Below are positions 20,150 to 27,419 of a stretch of 40,044 bases of DNA, one piece after another; position 1 is the first letter of the stretch, and every line of letters starts with the position of its first letter. The translations under genes and the position numbers were made by a program. The stretch lies in assembly GCA_900771035.1 (NCBI GenBank), contig CAAGML010000049.1, forward strand, positions 1-40,044, given 5' to 3'. This DNA comes from Bacteroidales bacterium. GTDB lineage: Bacteria; Bacteroidota; Bacteroidia; Bacteroidales; Paludibacteraceae. Below the pieces are notes generated by a model. The model saw only the letters and a list, made by a program, of their open reading frames with translations, was not told where the DNA came from and did no database searches.

Positions 20150-20226
20150 CCAACGATACATTAACGATAGATTAACGTTACATTAACGATACATTAACGA
20201 TAGATTAACGATAGATTAACGTTACA
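20150..20226 (+). repeat. 11-bp tandem repeat, TTAACGATAGA-type
   Basis: Six contiguous 11-base units (20161-20226) have three variants: a TTAACGATAGA, b TTAACGTTACA, c TTAACGATACA, in the order a-b-c-a-a-b. A diverged seventh unit, CCAACGATACA, precedes them (20150-20160). Including it, the order c-a-b then c-a-a-b suggests a 33-base higher-order unit. The b units contain the palindrome TAACGTTA. The array lies 30 bases past the sdaA stop and 27 bases before the next gene. Confidence 0.85.
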
Positions 20227-20253
20227 TTGACCTATTAAAGCACTATAGACACA

Positions 20254-22440
20254 ATGAAAAAACAGACAAAAAGACTGCTTGCAGCAGTCATTGCCATTTC
20301 AATCTTTGCATACTGCACAGCGAACGCCCAAGGGCAATCAATAACTGAAAGATATGCCCGACTGCTGACACCGACTGAAAAATACGTCGCTAACCGCACA
20401 ACTACAAACATCAGAATTGACGGCGTTCTTGACACTGACGAATGGGGTTCCGCAAACACGACCAACCTCTTTACGGACATTTCAGGCGAGGGACACCCCA
20501 CCCCACGTTTCAAAACGACAGCTATGATTCTCTGGGACGACGACTATCTGTATGTGGGTGCGTCAATCCAGGAACCCGATGTCTGGGCTTACATCACCGA
20601 ACGTGACTCGGTAATCTATTTCGACAACGATTTCGAGATTTTCCTCGACCCTGACAACGACGGGAAAAACTATTTCGAGATGGAATTCAACGCCATCGCA
20701 AACATCTTCGACCTTGCTCTTGAGCATGCCTACCGTTCGCCCGACAGTTGTTTCGTCAACTTCGCATGGAACGCCCCAGGGATGAAAGTCGCCACACACA
20801 TTTACGGCACACTGAACGACAACAGAGACACGGACAAAGGTTGGGACATCGAGGTCGCAATCCCCCGCACGGCTGTCACTGACGAGTTTGCCAACTTCCT
20901 GCAACCTGGCAATATCCTGTCTGTAGGTTTCTCACGCGTGGAGTGGCAAACCGACAAAATGCCTGACGGCAACTACTCAATAAAAAAAGACAAAAACGGC
21001 GACAAAATACCTGAGGACAACTGGACCTGGGGACCCACAGGCCGTGTGGCAATGCACATGCCGGAAAGATGGGGAAAAGTATATCTCTCAGACGGTCAAA
21101 CGGGAAACACATTTCCTGAAATCCCCGACGAAGGGCTGATGAGTGTCCTCTGGGCGATATTCTACCATGAGGAGGCTATACACGAGAGCACAGGACGCTA
21201 CATCACAGACATCCGGCTCTCGGAAAAAGAGCGCGCCATGGCAGGAGCGGACATAAGAATCGAGACAACGACACACACCTACGAGATAATAGCGACAAAG
21301 AAAAACGGCGAGATAATTTCGCTCAACCATAACGGCACAATCTGGCGACACAAGCCTGAACCCACAAAAATAAAAGCTTACGGATGGTACGTCTGGGAGG
21401 ACGACAAAGTATCAGAAGACAGTCTCTTCTCGCTTTTCACCGAATGGCACAGCCATGGGCTAAGAGGTGTGTGTGTCAACAACGGTTTTGATTACGGGAA
21501 AATCGCCCGCTGCGCACTCATTGCCCACCGTGCAGGCCTTGAATACCACGCCTGGGCACCTACAGTCATCCATGGCGGCAAAGACTCGACATGGTACACA
21601 GTCAACCGCCTTGGCAAATCAGCCTTCAACCCTAAAGACCGTGCCTACGTGGAATATTATCAGACACTTGACCCCCACAACCCCGAGGTGATAAAATTCC
21701 TCACCGACTCTTACCTAAAGATGGCTAACATTCCCCACGTTGATTACGTCCAACTTGATTATATTCGCTATGCGGACGCTATTCTCGCCGAGGGTTTATG
21801 GGATAAATACGACGACCAGATTCACCATCAATGGCGCGACCGCAAAGGCAAAGTGCATGAGTTCCCAGGTGCAGACTACTGCTATTGCGACGCCTGCTGT
21901 GCAGATTTCCTACAAAAGACAGGCATTGACATAAGGAAGAAATTAGCCAAGGGCATTGACCCTTCAACCATAAAAGAGTGGGCGCAATTCAGATGTGACA
22001 TAATAACAAATTTGGTCAACACCATCTGCGACTCTATTCATGCGCACGGATATAAAATCAGTGCGGACGTATTTCCGGGACCTGAGAATTATGCTGAGCC
22101 AATGGTGCGTCAACAGTGGCGAAAATGGAATGTCGATATGCTCTTCCCGATGAACTACAACGACTTCTATCTGAAGGATGCACATTGGGTTGAGCAGATT
22201 ACCCGTCAGGAGTGTGATGGCATGACAAAACCAATAATCAGCGGATTGTTCATTTGCCCTGACTGGAAAAACAAAGACAAGGTCATTGACCCTGAGAACT
22301 CAGGTCTCGTTCCTTCTGAATTGCGGACAGCCATTCAAGGTGCGATGAAAGCAGGAGCAACCGCCATTTGTCTTTTCACGCCAGACAGAATGTCGGCTGA
22401 ACACTGGAAAGTTTTCGAGAAACTGGTAAATATCAAGTGA
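20254..22440 (+). CDS. Secreted family-10-like glycoside hydrolase with CBM9-like domain
   Basis: A 728-residue protein with a signal peptide (MKKQTKRLLAAVIAISIFAY, then CTANAQG). Residues about 40-250 resemble the CBM9-like sugar-binding fold: NIRIDGVLDTDEW, then ILWDDDYLYVGASIQEPDVW and FFDNDFEIFLDPDNDGKNYF-like strands (seen as FDNDFEIFLDPDNDGKNYFE). Residues about 360-725 resemble the GHL10 TIM barrel, with KAYGWYVWED, HVDYVQLDYIRYADAI and ISADVFPGPE; Asp and Glu in these strand ends are candidate catalytic residues. The substrate is unknown. There is no SusC/SusD pair or regulator nearby, so this is not a classic polysaccharide-utilisation locus. No promoter box was found just upstream. 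Confidence 0.75.
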   Translation: MKKQTKRLLAAVIAISIFAYCTANAQGQSITERYARLLTPTEKYVANRTTTNIRIDGVLDTDEWGSANTTNLFTDISGEGHPTPRFKTTAMILWDDDYLYVGASIQEPDVWAYITERDSVIYFDNDFEIFLDPDNDGKNYFEMEFNAIANIFDLALEHAYRSPDSCFVNFAWNAPGMKVATHIYGTLNDNRDTDKGWDIEVAIPRTAVTDEFANFLQPGNILSVGFSRVEWQTDKMPDGNYSIKKDKNGDKIPEDNWTWGPTGRVAMHMPERWGKVYLSDGQTGNTFPEIPDEGLMSVLWAIFYHEEAIHESTGRYITDIRLSEKERAMAGADIRIETTTHTYEIIATKKNGEIISLNHNGTIWRHKPEPTKIKAYGWYVWEDDKVSEDSLFSLFTEWHSHGLRGVCVNNGFDYGKIARCALIAHRAGLEYHAWAPTVIHGGKDSTWYTVNRLGKSAFNPKDRAYVEYYQTLDPHNPEVIKFLTDSYLKMANIPHVDYVQLDYIRYADAILAEGLWDKYDDQIHHQWRDRKGKVHEFPGADYCYCDACCADFLQKTGIDIRKKLAKGIDPSTIKEWAQFRCDIITNLVNTICDSIHAHGYKISADVFPGPENYAEPMVRQQWRKWNVDMLFPMNYNDFYLKDAHWVEQITRQECDGMTKPIISGLFICPDWKNKDKVIDPENSGLVPSELRTAIQGAMKAGATAICLFTPDRMSAEHWKVFEKLVNIK

Positions 22441-22451
22441 TGATGAAATAA

Positions 22452-22684
22452 GGTTCTATAACGAATTGAGTGGGTTTACGCACTGAAATTGGATTCTTTC
22501 CACGCAAATTGGACTCTCCCCACCCAAATTGGATTCTCCCCACCCCCTACCCCCTCCCCAAGGAGGGGAATACCGTATAGGTAATTCCATGTTAACCCAG
22601 GGTTTACACCCTGGGCTAATTTATGTCGCGCCTACAGCGCTTTGAGTTGCATGCAAAATTACTTCACGAAAACGTTATAAAGAC
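22452..22684 (+). mobile_element. Dispersed GGYTCTATAACG element, copy A
   Basis: It begins GGTTCTATAACG and ends with CGTTATAAAGAC, a degenerate inverted repeat of the start (9 of 12). Inside are three tandem 20-base units of the AAATTGGATTCTCCCCACCC type (22486-22545), a CCCCTCC/GGAGGGG hairpin (22551-22568), a CCCAGGG/CCCTGGG hairpin (22596-22615) and TTTATGTCGCGC. It has no coding capacity. Copy B at 23747 shares the whole layout. It may also terminate the hydrolase transcript. Confidence 0.7.
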
Positions 22685-22792
22685 TATATAAGTGTCGTGA
22701 GGTTATCCAGAATAGGTCAGTGGTAGGTCTATGGTTTGCATGGGCTACGACTTTTTGGGGTGCTGAGAGGGAGATTTGATGTATTGATGGGT

Positions 22793-22990
22793 CAATATCA
22801 GTCTCAGTATTTCAACAAAAAAGGTATCGTGTATATGTGGATAGTATATACCTATTAAAATAATAGTATATACTATATATAAATATAATTATATAATATA
22901 TTATATAAATTAACATTTATATAAAGGGGTATAGGGATGAGACAGGGGATGTAGGGTTGATTTTTTGTTGAAATACTGAGACTGAAATTG
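22793..22990. mobile_element. AT-rich MITE-like element with 30-bp inverted repeats
   Basis: The left arm (22793-22822) and right arm (22961-22990) are inverted repeats matching at 29 of 30 positions; the inner 25 are perfect. The 198-base unit is flanked by GGGT on both sides (22789-22792 and 22991-22994), as expected of a 4-bp target duplication. The interior is very AT-rich and holds nested palindromes: an arm pair of 15-16 bases at 22842-22857/22861-22875, and TATAATATATTATA. It encodes nothing. It could instead be a fixed bidirectional terminator for the convergent genes. Confidence 0.6.
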
Positions 22991-23015
22991 GGGTAGGAGC
23001 ACCCGAAGTCCGACC

Positions 23016-23729
23016 TCAGAATGCGAAGACAAGACCGGCAGTGAGTTGGTCGGAACGGAATTTGCCACTCTCTTTCCAACGGTCAACAAGTCCCCATTCG
23101 TATTCAAAATGAAGGCCGTATCTGCCGAAACGTACGACGGCACCTAATCCCATAGGAATGTCGAACCAACCCATACGCTTGAAATCCTGAGAGGTTGTGG
23201 TTTTTTTCTCACCGTTGTTTTTCACGATATGTTTACCACTGACAAAATCGGTGTACTGGTAGTTATCGCTGCTAATCCTGAGATTGTGCATTGTTGACAC
23301 GACAAAATTCAACGAAGGACCGGCATAGACGGTGAAGCAACTCGTACCATCGAATGTTATGGAGTAACCGAACTTGAGAGGGACGATGATGTTATGGTTG
23401 AAATGCTGAATGTCGCCGTAACCGGGCAAAAAGTATTTGTTGAGGTCAAGGTTTTTGTTAATCCTTGCCGTGAACTGATACTGGACACCTGTGACAAGCA
23501 CCACGCCTTTATAGAGGTTCTGCTGAAAGTAGAAACCCACGTTGAAGCCGTGTGCGAGATTATCAGCCTTGCCATCCCAGACAGCCTTCAGGTCATCAAC
23601 ACTGGTGTGAACGTCCTGATAACAGTAATTGACGGTGAAACCTGTATAACTCACACCTTGGCCGTCAGAGGCGGCAAGTGTGGGAAAGAATAGTGAAGCG
23701 ACCAGTAAAAGTGTAAGATGTCTTTTCAT
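23016..23729 (-). CDS. Outer-membrane beta-barrel protein, paralogue 1
   Basis: A 237-residue protein with a signal peptide (MKRHLTLLLVASLFFPTLAA). The rest is alternating hydrophobic/polar strands, ending in Phe (LTAGLVFAF), the usual barrel-assembly signal. Motifs shared with the next two genes are GFNVGFYFQQNLYKGVVLVT, FTVYAGPSLNF and DIPMGLGA...FEYEWGLVDR. The family resembles porin-like small outer-membrane barrels of Bacteroidota; no ligand can be inferred. A mobile-looking element ends 17 bases upstream of the start codon, so its expression may differ from that of paralogues 2 and 3. Confidence 0.75.
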   Translation of the reverse strand: MKRHLTLLLVASLFFPTLAASDGQGVSYTGFTVNYCYQDVHTSVDDLKAVWDGKADNLAHGFNVGFYFQQNLYKGVVLVTGVQYQFTARINKNLDLNKYFLPGYGDIQHFNHNIIVPLKFGYSITFDGTSCFTVYAGPSLNFVVSTMHNLRISSDNYQYTDFVSGKHIVKNNGEKKTTTSQDFKRMGWFDIPMGLGAVVRFGRYGLHFEYEWGLVDRWKESGKFRSDQLTAGLVFAF

Positions 23730-23746
23730 GATTTTAGTTTATAAAA

Positions 23747-23937
23747 GGTTCTATAACGAATAAAGTGGGTATATTCACTGAATTGGATTCTCCCCACCCC
23801 CTGCCCCTCCCCAAGGAGGGGAATACCGTATAGGTAATGCCTTGTTACCCAGGGCTTACGCCCTGGGCTGATTTATGTCGCGCTTTCAGCGCTTAGAATT
23901 TGCATTCTAAGTTACCAACACAAAACGTTATAGAGCC
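23747..23937 (-). mobile_element. Dispersed GGYTCTATAACG element, copy B, with 8-bp target duplication
   Basis: The ends are GGTTCTATAACG (23747-23758) and, inverted, GGCTCTATAACG (23926-23937), matching at 11 of 12. The 191-base unit is flanked by identical TTATAAAA on both sides (23739-23746 and 23938-23945), which looks like a target-site duplication. Internal parts are one copy of the TTGGATTCTCCCC unit, a CCCCTCC/GGAGGGG hairpin (23804-23821), a CCCAGGG/CCCTGGG hairpin (23848-23867), TTTATGTCGCGC with a GCGCT/AGCGC hairpin, and CTTAGAAT/ATTCTAAG (23892-23911). No ORF. Orientation by comparison with copy A is plus; it is assigned to the minus strand only because it interrupts that operon. 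Confidence 0.75.
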
Positions 23938-23952
23938 TTATAAAATAGCATA

Positions 23953-23999
23953 GACAGGGCTTGCGCCCTGTCCTGTTTTTTAGTTGCACATAATGTGCA
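23953..23999. repeat. Two-hairpin palindromic repeat
   Basis: GACAGGGC/GCCCTGTC (23953-23972, 4-base loop) is followed by a T-rich spacer and TGCACA/TGTGCA (23985-23999). It resembles the hairpin pairs inside copies A and B and at 27123-27165. It lies 13 bases past the paralogue 2 stop and may end that transcript. Confidence 0.6.
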
Positions 24000-24012
24000 G
24001 AAATGATTAGTT

Positions 24013-24738
24013 TCAGAATACGAAGAGGACACCAAGAGAAGCCTGATGCGAATGCCATTGGGCATAATCAATGTTCTCGAATTTGCCTTTGTAACGGTCA
24101 ATCAAGCCATATTCATACTCTAACTTGATGCCAACGAATTTACGCCTGAAGGTTAAGCCAAAACCGATTGGGACATCAAACATCTTGAGATACTTGTGTT
24201 CAGACGACGTCTCTCTTATTTTTTGACCATCTCTATTGGTCCTATATTTTCCGTTAACCCAATCATATTTCTCGTAAGTACCATCTCTATATTTATATTT
24301 TTCAGTGGTTACGAAGTTGAAGTCGAGTGACGGACCTGCATAAACAGAGAAAAACCAGTTGTGTGGCAATGGTGTAGAGAAACCGAGTTTTATAGGAATT
24401 ACAAAAGCATTGTTAATCAGATTTATATCCTTTGCTTCTTCTTCCATGTGTACAAACGGATTCTCGGAAGATTTACTTACACCAGAGAACTGGTATTTGA
24501 AACCAGAAACAAGGACCAAACGTTTGTAGAGTTGCTGTTGCATATAGAAGCCGATGTCAAAGCCTCCCATTGGAAGAACTTCAATATCATCATCAGTCAA
24601 ACTGAAACCACAGCCATTGTCGATGAAGCTCAGACCAAGATCAATGGAAACACCATAGTAAGAGTAATCTTTGTCTCTCGAGAAACAATATTCAAAAGAC
24701 AAAAAGACCACTACAACCAGCAAAAGTACTCTTTTCAT
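24013..24738 (-). CDS. Outer-membrane beta-barrel protein, paralogue 2
   Basis: A 241-residue exported barrel protein. The signal peptide is MKRVLLLVVVVFLSFEYCFS. Conserved strands are GFDIGFYMQQQLYKRLVLVS, FFSVYAGPSLDFNF and FDVPIGFG, and the chain ends GVLFVF. The middle (about residues 150-190, Tyr/Lys/Arg/Asp-rich) differs from paralogues 1 and 3, as expected for outward loops. It starts 22 bases after paralogue 3 stops, so the two are probably co-transcribed. Function unknown. Confidence 0.75.
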   Translation of the reverse strand: MKRVLLLVVVVFLSFEYCFSRDKDYSYYGVSIDLGLSFIDNGCGFSLTDDDIEVLPMGGFDIGFYMQQQLYKRLVLVSGFKYQFSGVSKSSENPFVHMEEEAKDINLINNAFVIPIKLGFSTPLPHNWFFSVYAGPSLDFNFVTTEKYKYRDGTYEKYDWVNGKYRTNRDGQKIRETSSEHKYLKMFDVPIGFGLTFRRKFVGIKLEYEYGLIDRYKGKFENIDYAQWHSHQASLGVLFVF

Positions 24739-24760
24739 AGTTTATGGAATTTCAAACTAA

Positions 24761-25459
24761 TCAAAAGGTATAGAAGAAACCGATGGAGAATTGGTCAGTC
24801 TTGAACTTAACATCATCATCATCATTATCTTTAAGACGATTAATCATACCCCACTCATACTCAAACTTCATACCGAAGTTCTTGTATTTTACGATTGTGC
24901 CAATGCCCAACGGAACGTCAAAGCAGTTGTACTTTTTGAATTCATCATCAGTCTCACTGTCGCTGTAACCTTCGATGTCGTATTTACATACTCCGTTAAT
25001 CAAGTCAAACTGTAGATAGTCACCATCGTCATTTTTGAACTTTTCAGTATAGGCAACATTAAAGTCAAGCGAAGGACCTCCAAAAACAGTGAATGACCAA
25101 TTACCTGCAAAAGGGGTTGAAAAACCGAATTTGACAGGAACCCTGAGATTGTGGCTCATCGAATATAAATCCACTTCACCTAATGATTCGTGATAATAAT
25201 CCATTTTATTCATTGTAAACTGGTACTGAAGACCTGACACCAAGACGAGACCTTTGTACAACTGCTGTTGGAACATAAAACCAGCGTTGAAACCATTCAA
25301 CATCTGATAATTACCCATTTCAGGTTTAGTTGTAAGTTGTTTCTGCTGAGAATAGGCATAATTCAGCGTCAAACCATAGTAACTGTACTGATCACCTAAA
25401 GCCAAAGCATGGCTTGAAAACAAAACGGCTGCAATAGCCAATAAAATACTTTTTTTCAT
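24761..25459 (-). CDS. Outer-membrane beta-barrel protein, paralogue 3
   Basis: A 232-residue barrel protein and the first gene of the three-gene set. Signal peptide MKKSILLAIAAVLFSSHALA. Shared motifs are GFNAGFMFQQQLYKGLVLVS, FTVFGGPSLDFNV and CFDVPLGIG; it ends IGFFYTF. A loop near the C-terminus is a run of acidic residues (NDDDDVKF). It has its own promoter about 75 bases upstream of the start codon. The three paralogues probably arose by local duplication. Confidence 0.75.
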   Translation of the reverse strand: MKKSILLAIAAVLFSSHALALGDQYSYYGLTLNYAYSQQKQLTTKPEMGNYQMLNGFNAGFMFQQQLYKGLVLVSGLQYQFTMNKMDYYHESLGEVDLYSMSHNLRVPVKFGFSTPFAGNWSFTVFGGPSLDFNVAYTEKFKNDDGDYLQFDLINGVCKYDIEGYSDSETDDEFKKYNCFDVPLGIGTIVKYKNFGMKFEYEWGMINRLKDNDDDDVKFKTDQFSIGFFYTF

Positions 25460-25532
25460 AATAATATTGTATTAAAAAATGATTTATAACGACAAAAGAA
25501 ATCCTGCTCTTTGTTCCATTGAAATGACGGTG

Positions 25533-25563
25533 CAAAGTTACAAAAAATTCACACATCAAACAA
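25533..25563 (-). promoter_or_regulatory. Promoter of the beta-barrel gene cluster
   Basis: On the minus strand TTG (25561-25563), 20 bases, then TAACTTTG (25533-25540), matching the Bacteroidota promoter with ideal spacing. The predicted start is near 25526, giving a leader of about 67 bases to paralogue 3. Confidence 0.7.
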
Positions 25564-25601
25564 GGGAAAAAGTAAATATTTTTCAACACATCAAAAGGAC
25601 G

Positions 25602-26855
25602 CTAACTTTTCACAACCACGATATCGTCTAACCGTGTTGAGTATCGGGGGCTTAGGTTGCAGGTTTTGTAGTTTTCGTTGTCTGGTGACTGGGAGACAAA
25701 TCGGACAAATTCCTTTCCAAAACGGGCATTCAGGCTGTCTATGGCATTTTGGAGACGCTCATCTTTTGCCCTGTCGCGGACATCAAAAAGGTCTGCCTGC
25801 ACTGCGTTTTCGTCCATAAGCTGCGTCATAATGACACCGCCACGCTTGTAAGGCACACCGCCCATGAACTGACGACGGAAAGCCATGAGCATATATCCGA
25901 GAAGTTCCTGAAGATTGCTTGTAGGGACGGGCGGAGTGACAACGCCGGACAGATAATTGGCACCACCCTCGGCAAAACGCGACGTGCCGACAAAAACAAC
26001 AAACTGTGCGCATACAGAGTGCTGTGCACGCAGTTTACGGCAGCAAGACGCCATGAAATTGCAAAGTTCGCCCTCAAGCTTTGTCCTGTCGGAAATTGCG
26101 GAGGAAAAGGTGCGAGAGACCGTCATTGACTTCTTTTCAGGAAGCTCGGAGAATGCGATGACATCATAGCCGCAAAGTTCAAGCCATGTCTGCACACCGG
26201 GTTTAGAGAACATATTGCTAACCCACGTCTCGCTTTTGGCGGCAAAATCGCCGGCAGTGCGCACACCCTCAAAGGCAAGACGGCGGAAATTGCGTCGGCC
26301 GATACCCCAGACATCCTCAATAGGGAAACAGGCAAGAGCCTTCAGGCGCTGTTCGTCAGTGGAAATCTGACAGACACCATGATAGCCGGGATATTTCTTT
26401 GCATATTTAGACGCAATCTTTGCCAAAGTCTTTGTCGGTGCAATGCCTATAGAGACAGGAATGCCAATGCCCCGTCTGATGTCACGGACAATCTGCTCGC
26501 AATAGGGTTTGCACTCCACGGCCTTCAGATGGTCAAGACGAAGAAAAGCCTCGTCAATCGAGTATTGCTGAAAAGTGTCAGTATGACGGCTGAGCATTGT
26601 CATGACGCGAGAAGAGAGGTCGCCGTAGAGTGAGAAATTGGAGGAGAAACACTGGACACCTTCACGTTCGACCAAGTCACGCACCTGAAACACAGGGGCA
26701 CCCATTTTCAGCCCAAGAGCCTTTGCCTCGTTGGAACGTGCGATGATGCAACCGTCGTTGCCTGACATGACGACGACAGGTTTTCCCTCCAGATCAGGAC
26801 GGAAAACCCGTTCACATGAGACAAAGAAGTTATTGCAATCGACTAACGCATACAT
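25602..26855 (-). CDS. umuC: Translesion DNA polymerase V catalytic subunit UmuC
   Basis: A Y-family polymerase of 417 residues that copies past lesions when bound to cleaved UmuD and RecA. It starts MYALVDCNNFFVSCERVFRP, giving metal ligand Asp6 and steric-gate region Phe10-Phe11. SIDEAF puts catalytic Asp101 and Glu102 at the same numbers as in E. coli. The thumb has the helix-hairpin-helix IEDVWGIGRRNFRRLA. QADLF at 353-357 fits the beta-clamp-binding motif. The gene is intact, but it lies 564 bases from umuD, with repeats between. No TAnnTTTG promoter was found upstream. Confidence 0.95.
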   Translation of the reverse strand: MYALVDCNNFFVSCERVFRPDLEGKPVVVMSGNDGCIIARSNEAKALGLKMGAPVFQVRDLVEREGVQCFSSNFSLYGDLSSRVMTMLSRHTDTFQQYSIDEAFLRLDHLKAVECKPYCEQIVRDIRRGIGIPVSIGIAPTKTLAKIASKYAKKYPGYHGVCQISTDEQRLKALACFPIEDVWGIGRRNFRRLAFEGVRTAGDFAAKSETWVSNMFSKPGVQTWLELCGYDVIAFSELPEKKSMTVSRTFSSAISDRTKLEGELCNFMASCCRKLRAQHSVCAQFVVFVGTSRFAEGGANYLSGVVTPPVPTSNLQELLGYMLMAFRRQFMGGVPYKRGGVIMTQLMDENAVQADLFDVRDRAKDERLQNAIDSLNARFGKEFVRFVSQSPDNENYKTCNLSPRYSTRLDDIVVVKS

Positions 26856-26921
26856 AGATTTTGAAGGTGAGTTAGCGAAAAATTCCAGACTTTGTTGTTT
26901 ATGGTGAGTTCTATAAATTCA

Positions 26922-27001
26922 GGCTCTATAACGTTTTGAGAGGAGAAGCCCGTCTAAGCGATTAGCAAGGTGCATCTCGGCAAAGGAATTGTTATAGAGT
27001 C
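26922..27001 (-). mobile_element. Short element with GGCTCTATAACG ends
   Basis: GGCTCTATAACG (26922-26933) faces GTTATAGAGTC (26991-27001), an inverted match at about 10 of 11. The 80-base unit shares termini with copies A and B but not their internal hairpins. No clear target duplication is seen. It may be a deletion derivative of the same family. Confidence 0.5.
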
Positions 27002-27122
27002 ATAGTTCTCATAGAACGCTGCGCTTTTCCAGATGTTCCGGAAGTTCCAGGAGATTGCATTAGCGGGAGGGCTTAGATAGCGCACACCACAGAAATGCGT
27101 TTTTTTGATATTGCTATGATAA

Positions 27123-27165
27123 CAGGGCTTCAGCCCTGCCCTGGACTATGTCGCTCCTTCGGAGC
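27123..27165. repeat. Two-hairpin repeat with TATGTCGC linker
   Basis: CAGGGC/GCCCTG (27123-27138) and GCTCC/GGAGC (27153-27165) are joined by a linker that includes CTATGTCGC. The same arrangement, with TATGTCGCGC as linker, occurs inside copies A and B. The GATATTGCTATGATAAC before it and the inverse of the bases after it (GATAGCGTTATCACTAC) match partly, hinting at decayed ends. Confidence 0.55.
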
Positions 27166-27419
27166 TTGTATGTAGTGATAACGCTATCTTTTATGGTACG
27201 GTAGGGCTTGCTCTTTTCTTGCTCTTTAATGTTGTAAGTTTGTATGCACATTTTGAGGCTGCGCCTAAGCTTGCGATTTCAATAATTTCAATAATTTCAC
27301 CTAAAAAGTTGGGGGGGGTGGTTTTTTGGGAGAGGATTGAGTGGGGAAATAACAAGTAGGTTTTCGAAGTGCCGAGGTGCCGATTTATCGATTTACCGAG
27401 GTGTCGAGGTATCGGTTGA

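Larger units (their letters stand above)
22441..23015. other. Convergent intergenic region filled by two repeat elements
   Basis: This 575-base gap separates the glycoside hydrolase from the convergent barrel gene. It holds a GGYTCTATAACG element (22452-22684) and an AT-rich inverted-repeat element (22793-22990). The 108 bases between them show no gene. Open frames crossing the second element on the minus strand are low-complexity and look spurious. Confidence 0.7.
26856..27419. other. Repeat-filled gap between umuD and umuC
   Basis: No gene is recognised in these 564 bases. They hold: a GGTGAGTTCTATAAATTCA motif (26903-26921) identical to one at 39872; a short element bounded by GGCTCTATAACG and its inverse (26922-27001); a two-hairpin repeat (27123-27165); a G-tract of eight (near 27312-27319); and a tract of degenerate CGAGGTGCCGATTTA-like repeats (about 27367-27415). 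This last type of low-complexity sequence ends a few bases before the umuD stop. Confidence 0.6.

Noticed and set aside
20150..20226. CRISPR array
   Set aside because: The 11-base units are contiguous, with no spacers, and there are no cas genes in the window.
22873..23143. Two minus-strand frames across the AT-rich element
   Set aside because: Low-complexity translation of palindromic AT-rich DNA overlapping the end of a real gene.
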